From: JADFDG01 sp965232985
GTDB lineage: Bacteria > Pseudomonadota > Gammaproteobacteria > Pseudomonadales > JADFDG01
Assembly (NCBI GenBank): GCA_965232985.1
Contig: CBDDRC010000019.1
Coordinates: 1-64,000 of the forward strand
Direction: 5' to 3'
DNA: 64,000 nucleotides
This document shows, in pieces, positions 22,836 to 30,923 of this stretch; within the stretch, counting starts at the first letter, position 1; each line of letters begins with the position of its first letter. The translations under genes and the position numbers were made by a program. The notes under the pieces are model-generated. The model ran no database searches and had not been told where the DNA came from. It worked only from the letters and a program-made list of their open reading frames with translations.

Positions 22836-24260
22836 ATGGCCGAACACAGTTTCATGTCCGCCGCTGCGGGCAGCGTCGAAAGTCTCAAGGTGGCGCCGCA
22901 TTCCGTTGAGGCGGAGCAGTCGGTGTTGGGCGGCCTGCTGCTCAACAATCGCGCGATGGACGATGTCGTCGATCGCGTGCTGCCGGAAGATTTCTATCGG
23001 CATGATCATCGCCTGGTCTATCGCGTGCTGTGCGATCTGCACGAGGCGAACCAGCCGTTCGATGTTGTTACCGTGTCCGAGGCGCTGGCGCGCAAGCATT
23101 TGCTTGAGGAAGCCGGGGGCATGGTTTACCTCGGCGAGCTGGCCCGCAACACCCCTGGCGCCGCGAACATCATTGCCTACGCCGACATCGTCCGTGATCG
23201 TTCGGTGCTGCGGCAGTTGATTCGTGTTGCCAACGAAATTGCCGACGGTGCTTTCCATCCGCAAGGTCGTACCGTAACGGCGCTGCTCGACGAAGCTGAA
23301 ACCAGCGTTTTCCAGATTGCTGAAGGCCGGCAGCGTGGCAGTGGCCCGGTCGCGCTCAAGGATATTGCTGCCAGCGTCATCGACCGGATCCGTGAACTTG
23401 CTGCCAATCCCGGTTCGATCACCGGCATCCCCACCGGCTTTGAAAAGCTCGACAAAATGACCTCTGGCCTGCACAAGGGCGATCTGGTCATCGTTGCCGG
23501 CCGGCCCTCGATGGGCAAGACCACGTTCGCGATGAACATCGCCGAGAACGCGATGATCAAGACCGGCAAGCCGGTGCTGGTGTTTTCGATGGAAATGCCG
23601 CGCGATCAGATCGTCCTGCGCATGCTCAGCTCGCTGGGCCGCATCGACCAGACCCGCCTGCGCACCGGGGCGCTGGAAACAGAGGACTGGGATCGCATTG
23701 TGTCCGCGTTTCACATGCTGCGCGAACAGAAACTTTACGTGGATGACACGCCGGCGCTGTCGCCAATTGAATTACGCGCGCGTGCCCGCCGCGTGGCCCG
23801 TGAGAATGGCGGCGAGCTCGGCATGATCGTGGTCGATTACATGCAGCTCATGCAGGTGCCCGGCAACAACGAAAACCGGGCGACGGAAATTTCGGCGATC
23901 TCGCGTTCGCTGAAAGCTGTGGCCAAGGAGCTCGGTGTGCCGGTGGTGGCGCTGTCGCAGTTGAATCGCTCGCTGGAGCAACGTCCGGACAAGCGCCCGG
24001 TGATGAGCGATTTGCGCGAGTCCGGCGCCATCGAGCAGGATGCGGACCTCATCATGTTCGTGTTCCGCGAAGAGGTTTATCTGCAGAAGGATGCCGAAGG
24101 CAAGGCGAAGGAGCGGCTCGATCAGGTCAAGGGCACGGCCGAGATCATCATCGGCAAACAGCGCAACGGCCCCATCGGCAAGGTGAAGCTGGCCTTCTTC
24201 GGCCAGTACACCCGCTTCGAGAACCTGGCGCACGACGATTACGGAGATTTTGGCGAATGA
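22836..24260 (+). CDS. dnaB: Replicative DNA helicase DnaB
   Basis: A 474-aa hexameric helicase. The N-terminal DnaG-interacting domain (about residues 20-120: 'PHSVEAEQSVLGGLLL') and a linker are followed by the RecA-like domain with Walker A 'GRPSMGKTTF' (about 222-231), Walker B 'MIVVDYMQLM' (about 330-339) and 'LSQLNRSLEQR' (about 372-382). No intein is present. The stop overlaps the start of alr (ATGA). Confidence 0.97.
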   Translation: MAEHSFMSAAAGSVESLKVAPHSVEAEQSVLGGLLLNNRAMDDVVDRVLPEDFYRHDHRLVYRVLCDLHEANQPFDVVTVSEALARKHLLEEAGGMVYLGELARNTPGAANIIAYADIVRDRSVLRQLIRVANEIADGAFHPQGRTVTALLDEAETSVFQIAEGRQRGSGPVALKDIAASVIDRIRELAANPGSITGIPTGFEKLDKMTSGLHKGDLVIVAGRPSMGKTTFAMNIAENAMIKTGKPVLVFSMEMPRDQIVLRMLSSLGRIDQTRLRTGALETEDWDRIVSAFHMLREQKLYVDDTPALSPIELRARARRVARENGGELGMIVVDYMQLMQVPGNNENRATEISAISRSLKAVAKELGVPVVALSQLNRSLEQRPDKRPVMSDLRESGAIEQDADLIMFVFREEVYLQKDAEGKAKERLDQVKGTAEIIIGKQRNGPIGKVKLAFFGQYTRFENLAHDDYGDFGE

Positions 24261-25327
24261 AGCGCGAAGTCGTGGCGAAGATTCGCCTCGACGCGCTACG
24301 GCACAATCTGCGCGTGGTACGGCGGCGCTGTCCGCGCAGCGGCGTGATTGCGATGGTCAAAGCCAACGCCTACGGGCACGGTCTCGTGCCGGTTGCGCAG
24401 GCGCTGGCTGACGCCGACGCGTTTGGTGTCGCGGTCATTGATGAGGCGCTCGCCCTGCGCGCCGGCGGCGTGGCCAAACCCATCGTGATTTTTGCCGGCG
24501 TTTTTTCGCTGCCGGAATTGCGTGAAGCGGCCGCCCGCGGTTTTGCCGTGGTCGTGCATCACCCTGCACAAATCGCGTTGCTGCGGCAGGCGCAGCTCGC
24601 GCAGCCGCTCGATATCTGGCTGAAACTTGAAACCGGCATGCACCGTTTAGGCTTGTCGCCGGCGGTGGCGGATGCTGCGGTGATGGATCTCAAGGGCTGT
24701 GCCCGCACGCTGGGTGTGATGACGCATTTCGCCTGCGCCGACGAGCCGGCCAATCCGCTGACCGGGGTCCAGTTGCAGGCGCTGCTGGCGTTTGCGCGCC
24801 AGCATGCGCTGCCGGCCAGCGCCGCCAATTCCGGCGCGATTGTGGCGATGCCGGCCGCGCACCTCGATACCGTTCGTCCCGGCATCATGCTTTATGGCGG
24901 CGCGCCGGTTGCGGCGCAACAAGCGCACGAGTATGACCTGCAACCGGTCATGACGCTCAGCGCGCGCGTCATCGCGATCAACGATGTGCCGAAGGATGAG
25001 GGTGTGGGTTACGGCGCCATCTGGCATGCGCCCGCCGCTGCGCGCGTTGGCGTCGTCGGCATCGGCTATGGCGACGGCTATCCGCGCCACGCGGCCCAGG
25101 GCACGCCGGTACGCATTGGCACGCAGTTGGTGCCGCTGATCGGGCGGGTGTCGATGGACATGATTACTGTCGATCTCACGGCGCATCCTGATGTGCGCAT
25201 CGGTGACGAAGTGGTGCTCTGGGGTGAGGGTCTTGCCGCCGACATAATTGCCCGTCATGCCGACACGATCAGCTACGAGCTTTTTTGTCGGCTGACGTCG
25301 CGCGTTCGTTTTGACTATTCACCTTGA
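24257..25327 (+). CDS. alr: Alanine racemase
   Basis: A 356-aa PLP enzyme making D-alanine for peptidoglycan. The lysine that binds PLP is in 'AMVKANAYGHG' (Lys35 region), and the catalytic tyrosine is in 'GVGYGAIW' (about 252-259). 'GIGYGDGYPR' and 'GRVSMDMITVDL' are the usual C-terminal motifs. It is translationally coupled to dnaB. Downstream, radA follows after 29 bases. Confidence 0.96.
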   Translation: MKREVVAKIRLDALRHNLRVVRRRCPRSGVIAMVKANAYGHGLVPVAQALADADAFGVAVIDEALALRAGGVAKPIVIFAGVFSLPELREAAARGFAVVVHHPAQIALLRQAQLAQPLDIWLKLETGMHRLGLSPAVADAAVMDLKGCARTLGVMTHFACADEPANPLTGVQLQALLAFARQHALPASAANSGAIVAMPAAHLDTVRPGIMLYGGAPVAAQQAHEYDLQPVMTLSARVIAINDVPKDEGVGYGAIWHAPAAARVGVVGIGYGDGYPRHAAQGTPVRIGTQLVPLIGRVSMDMITVDLTAHPDVRIGDEVVLWGEGLAADIIARHADTISYELFCRLTSRVRFDYSP

Positions 25328-25356
25328 GAACCACCTTGAAAATGGCGCGTTAAAAA

Positions 25357-26730
25357 ATGGCCAAGCGCAAAACTGCCTATGTTTGCAGCCAATGCGGTGC
25401 CGAGCACAGCAAGTGGCAGGGGCAGTGCATCGCCTGCGGTGCCTGGAACACGCTCAGTGAGTTTGTCGTTGCGAAGGACACCGGCGCCGCGCGCGATGTC
25501 AGTTTCAATGATGCGCGCAATGGTTACACCGGCACGAAGACCGGCGTGCAGGCGCTTGGCGACATCGATCTTGCCGCCGTGCCGCGTATCGCCACCGATT
25601 TCGTCGAGTTCGACCGCGTGCTCGGCGGTGGTTTTGTGCCCGGCTCGGCGGTATTGCTGGGGGGCAACCCGGGCGCTGGCAAGAGCACGCTGCTGTTGCA
25701 GGTAAGTTGCCACCTGGCACAGAAATATGCCGCGATGTATGTGACCGGTGAGGAGTCACTGCAGCAGGTGGCGATGCGCGCGCATCGTTTGCAGTTGCCG
25801 GTCGGCCAGCTCGCTGTGCTCGCCGAGACCAGCGTCGAGGCCATCTGCAACGAGGCAGCAAAACTCAAGCCCGCGATTCTGGTCGTCGATTCCATCCAGA
25901 CTGCGTATCTTTCCGGCCTCGAAAGCACGCCCGGCAGCGTGGCGCAGGTGCGCGAAGCGGCGGCTTACCTTACGCGCTATGCCAAGCAGACCGGCACCGT
26001 ACTCATTCTGGTGGGCCATGTCACCAAGGATGGATCGCTCGCCGGCCCGAAAGTGCTGGAACACATGATCGACTGCTCGATCATGATCGAAGGTGAATCC
26101 GATTCGCGTTTCCGCACCTTGCGCGGCATCAAAAATCGCTTTGGCGCCGTCAACGAGCTCGGCGTGTTCGCGATGACCGGCGAAGGCCTGCGGGAAGTGA
26201 AAAACCCGTCTGCGATTTTCCTGTCGCGCGGCGAACCGGCACCCGGTTCAGTGGTGATGGTGTTGTGGGAGGGCACGCGCCCCCTGCTTGTTGAAATCCA
26301 GGCGCTGGTTGATGCATCGCCGTTCGGCAATCCGCGTCGCGTCGCCGTTGGCCTTGAGCACAATCGCATGGCAATGTTGCTCGCCGTGCTGCATCGCCAT
26401 GGCGGCATCATGGTGGGCGATCAGGACGTCTTCGCCAACGTGGTGGGCGGCGTGCGTGTTTCCGAAACCAGCGCCGACCTTGCACTGCTCGCCGCCGTTG
26501 TATCTTCGCTGCGCGATCGCGTGCTGCCGCAGGATCTCGTGGTGTTCGGCGAGGTGGGTTTGTCCGGAGAAATACGCCCGGTGCCATCGGGGCAGGAGCG
26601 TTTGCGTGAAGCGGCCAAGCACGGTTTCAAGCGGGCGATTGTGCCGCACGCCAACGTGCCCAAGGGCGGCATTGCCGGCATGGAGATCGTCGGCGTGCAC
26701 AAGCTCGGTGAGGCGCTGGAAGCGTTGTAG
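25357..26730 (+). CDS. radA: DNA repair protein RadA
   Basis: A 457-aa protein. An N-terminal C4 zinc finger (CSQCG ... CIACG, residues 10-28) is followed by a RecA-like ATPase with Walker A 'LGGNPGAGKSTLL' (about 101-113), the RadA-specific 'LRGIKNRFGAVNELGVFAM' block (about 251-269) and a C-terminal Lon-protease-like domain (about 300-455). It promotes branch migration in recombination. The C-terminus runs up to a convergent membrane-protein gene with 8 bases between stops. Confidence 0.96.
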   Translation: MAKRKTAYVCSQCGAEHSKWQGQCIACGAWNTLSEFVVAKDTGAARDVSFNDARNGYTGTKTGVQALGDIDLAAVPRIATDFVEFDRVLGGGFVPGSAVLLGGNPGAGKSTLLLQVSCHLAQKYAAMYVTGEESLQQVAMRAHRLQLPVGQLAVLAETSVEAICNEAAKLKPAILVVDSIQTAYLSGLESTPGSVAQVREAAAYLTRYAKQTGTVLILVGHVTKDGSLAGPKVLEHMIDCSIMIEGESDSRFRTLRGIKNRFGAVNELGVFAMTGEGLREVKNPSAIFLSRGEPAPGSVVMVLWEGTRPLLVEIQALVDASPFGNPRRVAVGLEHNRMAMLLAVLHRHGGIMVGDQDVFANVVGGVRVSETSADLALLAAVVSSLRDRVLPQDLVVFGEVGLSGEIRPVPSGQERLREAAKHGFKRAIVPHANVPKGGIAGMEIVGVHKLGEALEAL

Positions 26731-26738
26731 GCTTTTCT

Positions 26739-27767
26739 TCAGGCACGTTCGTGCGGTTCGGTATGCGGCGCTTCTGCCAATTGCCACTGCGAAACCTGCA
26801 CTTGCGCTTTCACCAGATCCAGGCTGTCGAGAACAATGCCGCGCACGGCTTCGCTCATTGCATCGTGTTCGCGGGTCAGTGTATCGAAAAGACCGGCGGC
26901 GACATCATGGGCGGCTGCATTTCCGGGCCGACCGATGTCGTTCAGCATCTCTTCGCTGAGCTGGATCAGCAAGCTGCCCACAATATTCTGCAATTCGTTT
27001 TCCACCGATTCACCGAGCAGCGGTATGCGCTTCTTCAGTTTCTGGAAATCCGGATTGGTGGCGATAGCCTGTTTTGTGCTGGCCCGCAAATACACCGGCA
27101 GCGTTGCGCGATGCTGACCATGCGCCTGCGTTGCGGCCTGTGAAATCAACCCGGCCAGCCATTCCACGATCACCTCGCGTCGCGGCACGAGAACTTCATC
27201 GGTCAGGCGTTGCGTGAGCGGGCCGCCAGCCTTTACTTCATCCTGCACGCCTTCCAGCACATTGATAACGATGCGGTCGGAGAGTTCTTCCAGCAGGATA
27301 CTGTAGTACTTCTGCGCCACGGCAAATGGGCCGGTTTTCGTCAGATTGATAACGCCAAGTTTTTGCAGGCGATAAACGATCGAGACGACACGCAACAACC
27401 GCAAGGCGCGAAACGGCGGCAGGGGAATGCAGCCAAGCACGTCATACCAGTGAATAAAGGGATAAAACCACCAGCGGTAATGCTGGCGTCGATAAATGGA
27501 AATACCCCAGCGCATCAGCAATTCGCCGATCAGCACTACGGTAAAAACAGAATCCGCAACCAGCAAGTCAGCGTGCCATGTTTCCCGGTAATACGTCACG
27601 AACGCAGGATCGTAACGCGTGAGCAAGATGCCAACGCCGGTGTTGAGGAGTACGGCATCAAACAACAGCCAGAGCAAGTTGATGCTGATCAGCACCAGCA
27701 TGATCAGATCAAGCGCCAGCAGCGGTGCTTCGGGGTGGCCGCGCAGGGCCTGCCAGTGAATTTTCAT
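26739..27767 (-). CDS. Voltage-sensor-like membrane protein without a pore domain
   Basis: A 342-aa protein. Four membrane segments occupy about residues 18-155: S1 'LIMLVLISINLLWLLFDAVL', S2 'SVFTVVLIGELLMRWGISI', S3 'FIHWYDVLGCIPLPPF' and an arginine-spaced S4 'RALRLLRVVSIVYRLQ'. This is the order of the voltage-sensing half of ion-transporter proteins. No S5-P-S6 pore follows; instead there are about 190 soluble, helical residues. ATG 27767 was chosen; an upstream frame extends to 27881 but adds an unlikely N-terminus. The partner and activity are unknown. Confidence 0.65.
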   Translation of the reverse strand: MKIHWQALRGHPEAPLLALDLIMLVLISINLLWLLFDAVLLNTGVGILLTRYDPAFVTYYRETWHADLLVADSVFTVVLIGELLMRWGISIYRRQHYRWWFYPFIHWYDVLGCIPLPPFRALRLLRVVSIVYRLQKLGVINLTKTGPFAVAQKYYSILLEELSDRIVINVLEGVQDEVKAGGPLTQRLTDEVLVPRREVIVEWLAGLISQAATQAHGQHRATLPVYLRASTKQAIATNPDFQKLKKRIPLLGESVENELQNIVGSLLIQLSEEMLNDIGRPGNAAAHDVAAGLFDTLTREHDAMSEAVRGIVLDSLDLVKAQVQVSQWQLAEAPHTEPHERA

Positions 27768-27976
27768 TGGTGAGATTTCAAGGAAATGATTGGCTTCAGT
27801 TCTGGCGCGCAGGCCAGTATATGCGTCGCGATACGCGCCAGGAACCGGCGATTGCCGCAGATAGCCTGGCGACACCCGCAACCGCGCTGACTACGCGGCG
27901 GGCGCGGTTGCAGCTATAGTCAGCCTTGATCATTGCCGCGATTGTCGCGGCAATTAAGTGCCGGCGGGTATGCATC

Positions 27977-29002
27977 ATGGAACAGCCCGGTGAAAGCCGC
28001 CTGGAAACTTTCCTGCTCGATTCCGCTGAACGCGGTCGGCGTGGCTGGCACTGGTTGCCGCGTGCGCTGCTTGTGCTGGCGGCCGCATCGCTGGTGCTTG
28101 GCTGGTACTGGAGCCGGGAGCCGGCCGCCATCAATCCGCCCTCGTCGGTTGCCGCCGCGCCGCCCTCAGGGCAGGCGCTGGCGGCCGGGGCCGGGGTTGT
28201 CTCAACAGCGACGCTGCTTGCCATTGCCCGCACGCTGCTCGACAAACCCGGCGGCTATATCTCCAACGACGCCTTGCCGCCTGGCGTGCTGCTCGACAAC
28301 ATGCCAGCGTTCGAGGCCGGCATCCTGGCGCATGTGCGCGACATGCTGCGGGTGATGCGTCGCGACTTCAGTCTTTCGCCGTCGCAGTCGATTGAGGACC
28401 CGGATCTGGTACGTGCCGAGTCGCGCTTCATGTTCGACAGCACAAGCTGGCTGCTCCCGTCGACCGAGGGTGAGTATCGCGACGGCATCGCCGCGCTCGA
28501 TAGTTATGCTGCCCGCCTGGCGGAGCCTGAGGGAGCCGGCGCGCATTTTTATGCGCGCCGCGACAATCTTGCGCGCTGGCTTGAGGATGTCGATGCGCGC
28601 CTGACGGCATACGGCCAGCGCCTTGCCAGCGCCGCAGCGCCTGGTGCAGCGGCGCACATTGCCTGGTCGGACATCGACAATGGTTTTTATGAGGCGCGTG
28701 GCTATTGCTGGGCGTTGCGTGCGCAATTGCTGGCCACGCAAGTGGACTTTGCCCCGGTTCTTGTCGCACACCCAGCAGAAAATTCAGTGGCAAACGCGGT
28801 GGGAAACAACACCGCGGCACAGAATTTTCTGGCGCAGGCAATTATCGCGCTCGATGGTACACAACAGCCGGTGAACAGCCCGGTGATCCTCAACGGCAGC
28901 GAATACGGGCTGCTGGCCAATCATTCGCTGGTCATGGCCAGTTATATTGCGCGTGCGCGCGCTACGCTCATGCAGTTGCGTGGGCAACTTGCAGCGCAGT
29001 GA
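27977..29002 (+). CDS. DUF2333 family membrane-anchored protein
   Basis: A 341-aa protein with one N-terminal membrane helix (about residues 26-46, 'LPRALLVLAAASLVLGWYW') and a large periplasmic part. The conserved blocks of DUF2333 are visible: 'GGYISNDALPPGVLLDNMP', 'SIEDPDLVRAESRFMFDST' and 'WLLPSTEGEYRDGI'. The family is common in gammaproteobacteria and uncharacterised. The start is ATG 27977 (MEQPGESR). It is followed by a terminator shared with the convergent ppa. Confidence 0.82.
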   Translation: MEQPGESRLETFLLDSAERGRRGWHWLPRALLVLAAASLVLGWYWSREPAAINPPSSVAAAPPSGQALAAGAGVVSTATLLAIARTLLDKPGGYISNDALPPGVLLDNMPAFEAGILAHVRDMLRVMRRDFSLSPSQSIEDPDLVRAESRFMFDSTSWLLPSTEGEYRDGIAALDSYAARLAEPEGAGAHFYARRDNLARWLEDVDARLTAYGQRLASAAAPGAAAHIAWSDIDNGFYEARGYCWALRAQLLATQVDFAPVLVAHPAENSVANAVGNNTAAQNFLAQAIIALDGTQQPVNSPVILNGSEYGLLANHSLVMASYIARARATLMQLRGQLAAQ

Positions 29003-29033
29003 GCCGAGCCACAGACAAAGATTGCGGAGAGCA

Positions 29034-29064
29034 ACAAAAAGCCGGCTTACGCCGGCTTTTCTAC
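29034..29064. terminator. Terminator between DUF2333 gene and ppa
   Basis: AAAAAGCCGGC - TTAC - GCCGGCTTTTCT. A perfect stem with an A-run on one side and a T-run on the other, so it can end transcription from both directions. Confidence 0.85.
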
Positions 29065-29083
29065 GTTCCCGATTGCTGCGTGC

Positions 29084-29614
29084 TTATTCTTTCACGTAGG
29101 CCTTCACGGCTTTCTCGATCTCGATACGCGCCTCGGCGGCACTGCCCCAGCGCTCAACCTTGACCCACTTGCCCGGCTCAAGATCCTTATAGTGCTCGAA
29201 GAAATGCTGGATCTGCTGCTTCAGCAGTTGCGGCAGATCTTCCACTTCCTTCACGTTGCGGTACAGCACCGACAGTTTGTCGTGCGGCACGGCCACCAGT
29301 TTTGCGTCGTTGCCGGCTTCGTCGCTCATGTGCAGGACGCCGACCGGGCGGCAGCGCACCACGGAACCCGGCACGACCGGATGCGGGGTGACCACCAGCA
29401 CGTCGAGCGGGTCGCCGTCTTCGCCGAGGGTTTGCGGAATGAAGCCGTAGTTGGCCGGATAAAACATCGCCGTTGCCATAAAGCGATCGACGAAGACGGC
29501 GTGGCTGCCCTTGTCGATCTCGTATTTGACCGGGGCTGAGTTGGCTGGAATCTCGATCACCACATAGATGTCATCGGGCGGGTTCTTGCCGGGCGGGACT
29601 TTGTCGAAATCCAT
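29084..29614 (-). CDS. ppa: Inorganic pyrophosphatase (soluble, family I)
   Basis: A 176-aa enzyme that hydrolyses PPi to phosphate. The metal-binding signature 'DGDPLDVLV' is present (about residues 65-73), as are 'EIPANSAPVKYEID' and 'NYGFIPQTL'. It is full length for the bacterial family I enzyme. It lies about 1.3 kb from a PPi-type phosphofructokinase, which would use the same PPi pool. Confidence 0.97.
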   Translation of the reverse strand: MDFDKVPPGKNPPDDIYVVIEIPANSAPVKYEIDKGSHAVFVDRFMATAMFYPANYGFIPQTLGEDGDPLDVLVVTPHPVVPGSVVRCRPVGVLHMSDEAGNDAKLVAVPHDKLSVLYRNVKEVEDLPQLLKQQIQHFFEHYKDLEPGKWVKVERWGSAAEARIEIEKAVKAYVKE

Positions 29615-29721
29615 GGAAGCGCTCTTTAGTCTGTACGGGGGATGGTGGCTATGGATGTGCCTGAATGAAACGGTGCCTGCAACGGTACCGGGAGCCGGGC
29701 GGCCTCCGGTGAAGCGCGCGG

Positions 29722-29727
29722 ATTATA
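29722..29727 (-). promoter_or_regulatory. -10 box upstream of ppa
   Basis: A consensus TATAAT on the minus strand lies about 110 bases upstream of the ppa start. The -35 region (GACGCA, 18 bases upstream) is poor. The expected leader is about 100 nt. Confidence 0.45.
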
Positions 29728-29749
29728 CAGGCGTGGCGGGCGGGGTGCG

Positions 29750-30130
29750 TCACTGCGCGACCGGCTCGCCGGCCGCCTGCCAGCCTTGCATGTCGCCGAC
29801 GAGATGCATCAGGCCGGTAAAGCCCTGCGCTTCCAGGGACTCGATGGCCAGTGCGGAGCGCCGGCCGCTGCGGCAATAGAGGATCAGCGTGCCGTCGCTT
29901 TTGTGCGTGGCCAGTTCGGGCGCGCGCGCGGCGATCTGGTCGTGCGGGATGTTGATGGCCCCCGGGATGTGGCCGGCCGCGAATTCTTCGGCCGAGCGCA
30001 CATCGACCAGCAGGGTGGCCTCACCCTTTGCCTGGCGGGCCTTTAAGGCATCAGGGTTGATGTCGGTTGGGGCGGCAAGCGCCAGGGTCGGCAGCAGCAG
30101 GACGACGAACAACAGGCGTAAGACTTGCAT
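29750..30130 (-). CDS. Periplasmic rhodanese-like sulfurtransferase
   Basis: A 126-aa single-domain rhodanese with a signal peptide (residues 1-19, 'LRLLFVVLLLPTLALA'). The active-site loop is 'YCRSGRRS' with the catalytic cysteine at about residue 88. 'LVDVRSAEEFAAGHIPGAINIP' is the usual N-terminal CH2A motif. Export to the periplasm suggests a role in sulfur or cyanide chemistry or redox relay rather than tRNA thiolation. It lies 27 bases after the cyclic-nucleotide-binding gene. Confidence 0.85.
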   Translation of the reverse strand: MQVLRLLFVVLLLPTLALAAPTDINPDALKARQAKGEATLLVDVRSAEEFAAGHIPGAINIPHDQIAARAPELATHKSDGTLILYCRSGRRSALAIESLEAQGFTGLMHLVGDMQGWQAAGEPVAQ

Positions 30131-30157
30131 GGCGAACCTCTCTTCTTGGATGACGGA

Positions 30158-30823
30158 TCAGAGCATTTCAGCGTCGCCGCCCTGTTCGGCAGCGCCAAGC
30201 ACTTCGTTCCATTGCAGCAGGATGTCGGTGAGCTGCCAGATCTGGCGATCAAGGCTTTGCAGTTCATCGACAGAATTTTTTTCGCCACGGAAAATTTCCA
30301 CCTGGCGCAGCTCCTGTGCCAGCGGATGTTTCGGGTACTCCATGCGGTATACCTCGAGTTTCCAGCGCGTGTTGTGCGCGACCATGCGCCACAGCCCGAG
30401 TTTGGTGGCAAGTTTGATGCGGGTGAAATTCAGCAGATCGCCAAAGGGCGCAAAGTCGGTACCGAACAGCATCACTTTCGAGACTTTCGGATCGGCGACG
30501 ATGGTGGCGGTGCGCGGGCTGCCGCACAGCAGTGACAGCGCGCCGAACACCTGGCCGGCGGACAGGTAGTTCACGGGCGGGCGCGCGCTGTCGCCATCCG
30601 GGTACACGACCAGCTGGCCCTTGAGCAGGAAATAGAACGTGTCGGCGCGATCGCCCTTGCGCAGCACCACTTCGCCCGGCGCCGGCTCGAACACCCGTGA
30701 GAAGCGAATCAGCGCGTCGGTCTGCTCGCTGTTGTCGAGTATCAGATCCTTGTAGAACGGGATACCCGAGAGCAGCGTGTCGAGGGATTCCGGCGGGTAG
30801 GTGGTCAGCGCGATGCTTTTCAT
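30158..30823 (-). CDS. Cyclic-nucleotide-binding domain protein
   Basis: A 221-aa protein with a CRP-type cNMP-binding barrel at about residues 25-145 ('FEPAPGEVVLRKGDRADTFYFLLKG', 'AGQVFGALSLLCGSPRTATI'). The usual phosphate-binding arginine appears in 'GSPRTA'. No DNA-binding HTH follows; the C-terminal 75 residues are helical. It may be a cytosolic sensor or part of a larger complex. ATG 30823 was chosen over a longer in-frame extension to 30940 that lies in the intergenic gap. Confidence 0.75.
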   Translation of the reverse strand: MKSIALTTYPPESLDTLLSGIPFYKDLILDNSEQTDALIRFSRVFEPAPGEVVLRKGDRADTFYFLLKGQLVVYPDGDSARPPVNYLSAGQVFGALSLLCGSPRTATIVADPKVSKVMLFGTDFAPFGDLLNFTRIKLATKLGLWRMVAHNTRWKLEVYRMEYPKHPLAQELRQVEIFRGEKNSVDELQSLDRQIWQLTDILLQWNEVLGAAEQGGDAEML

Positions 30824-30923
30824 GGCGAGCCTGCAAGTCGTCCGTGGGTGCGGACAGCAGTGTAACCCGACGATCTGGCACCCGGACGGCATCCCGTCCG
30901 GGTGCCCCCGGGATAGCGGCCTG

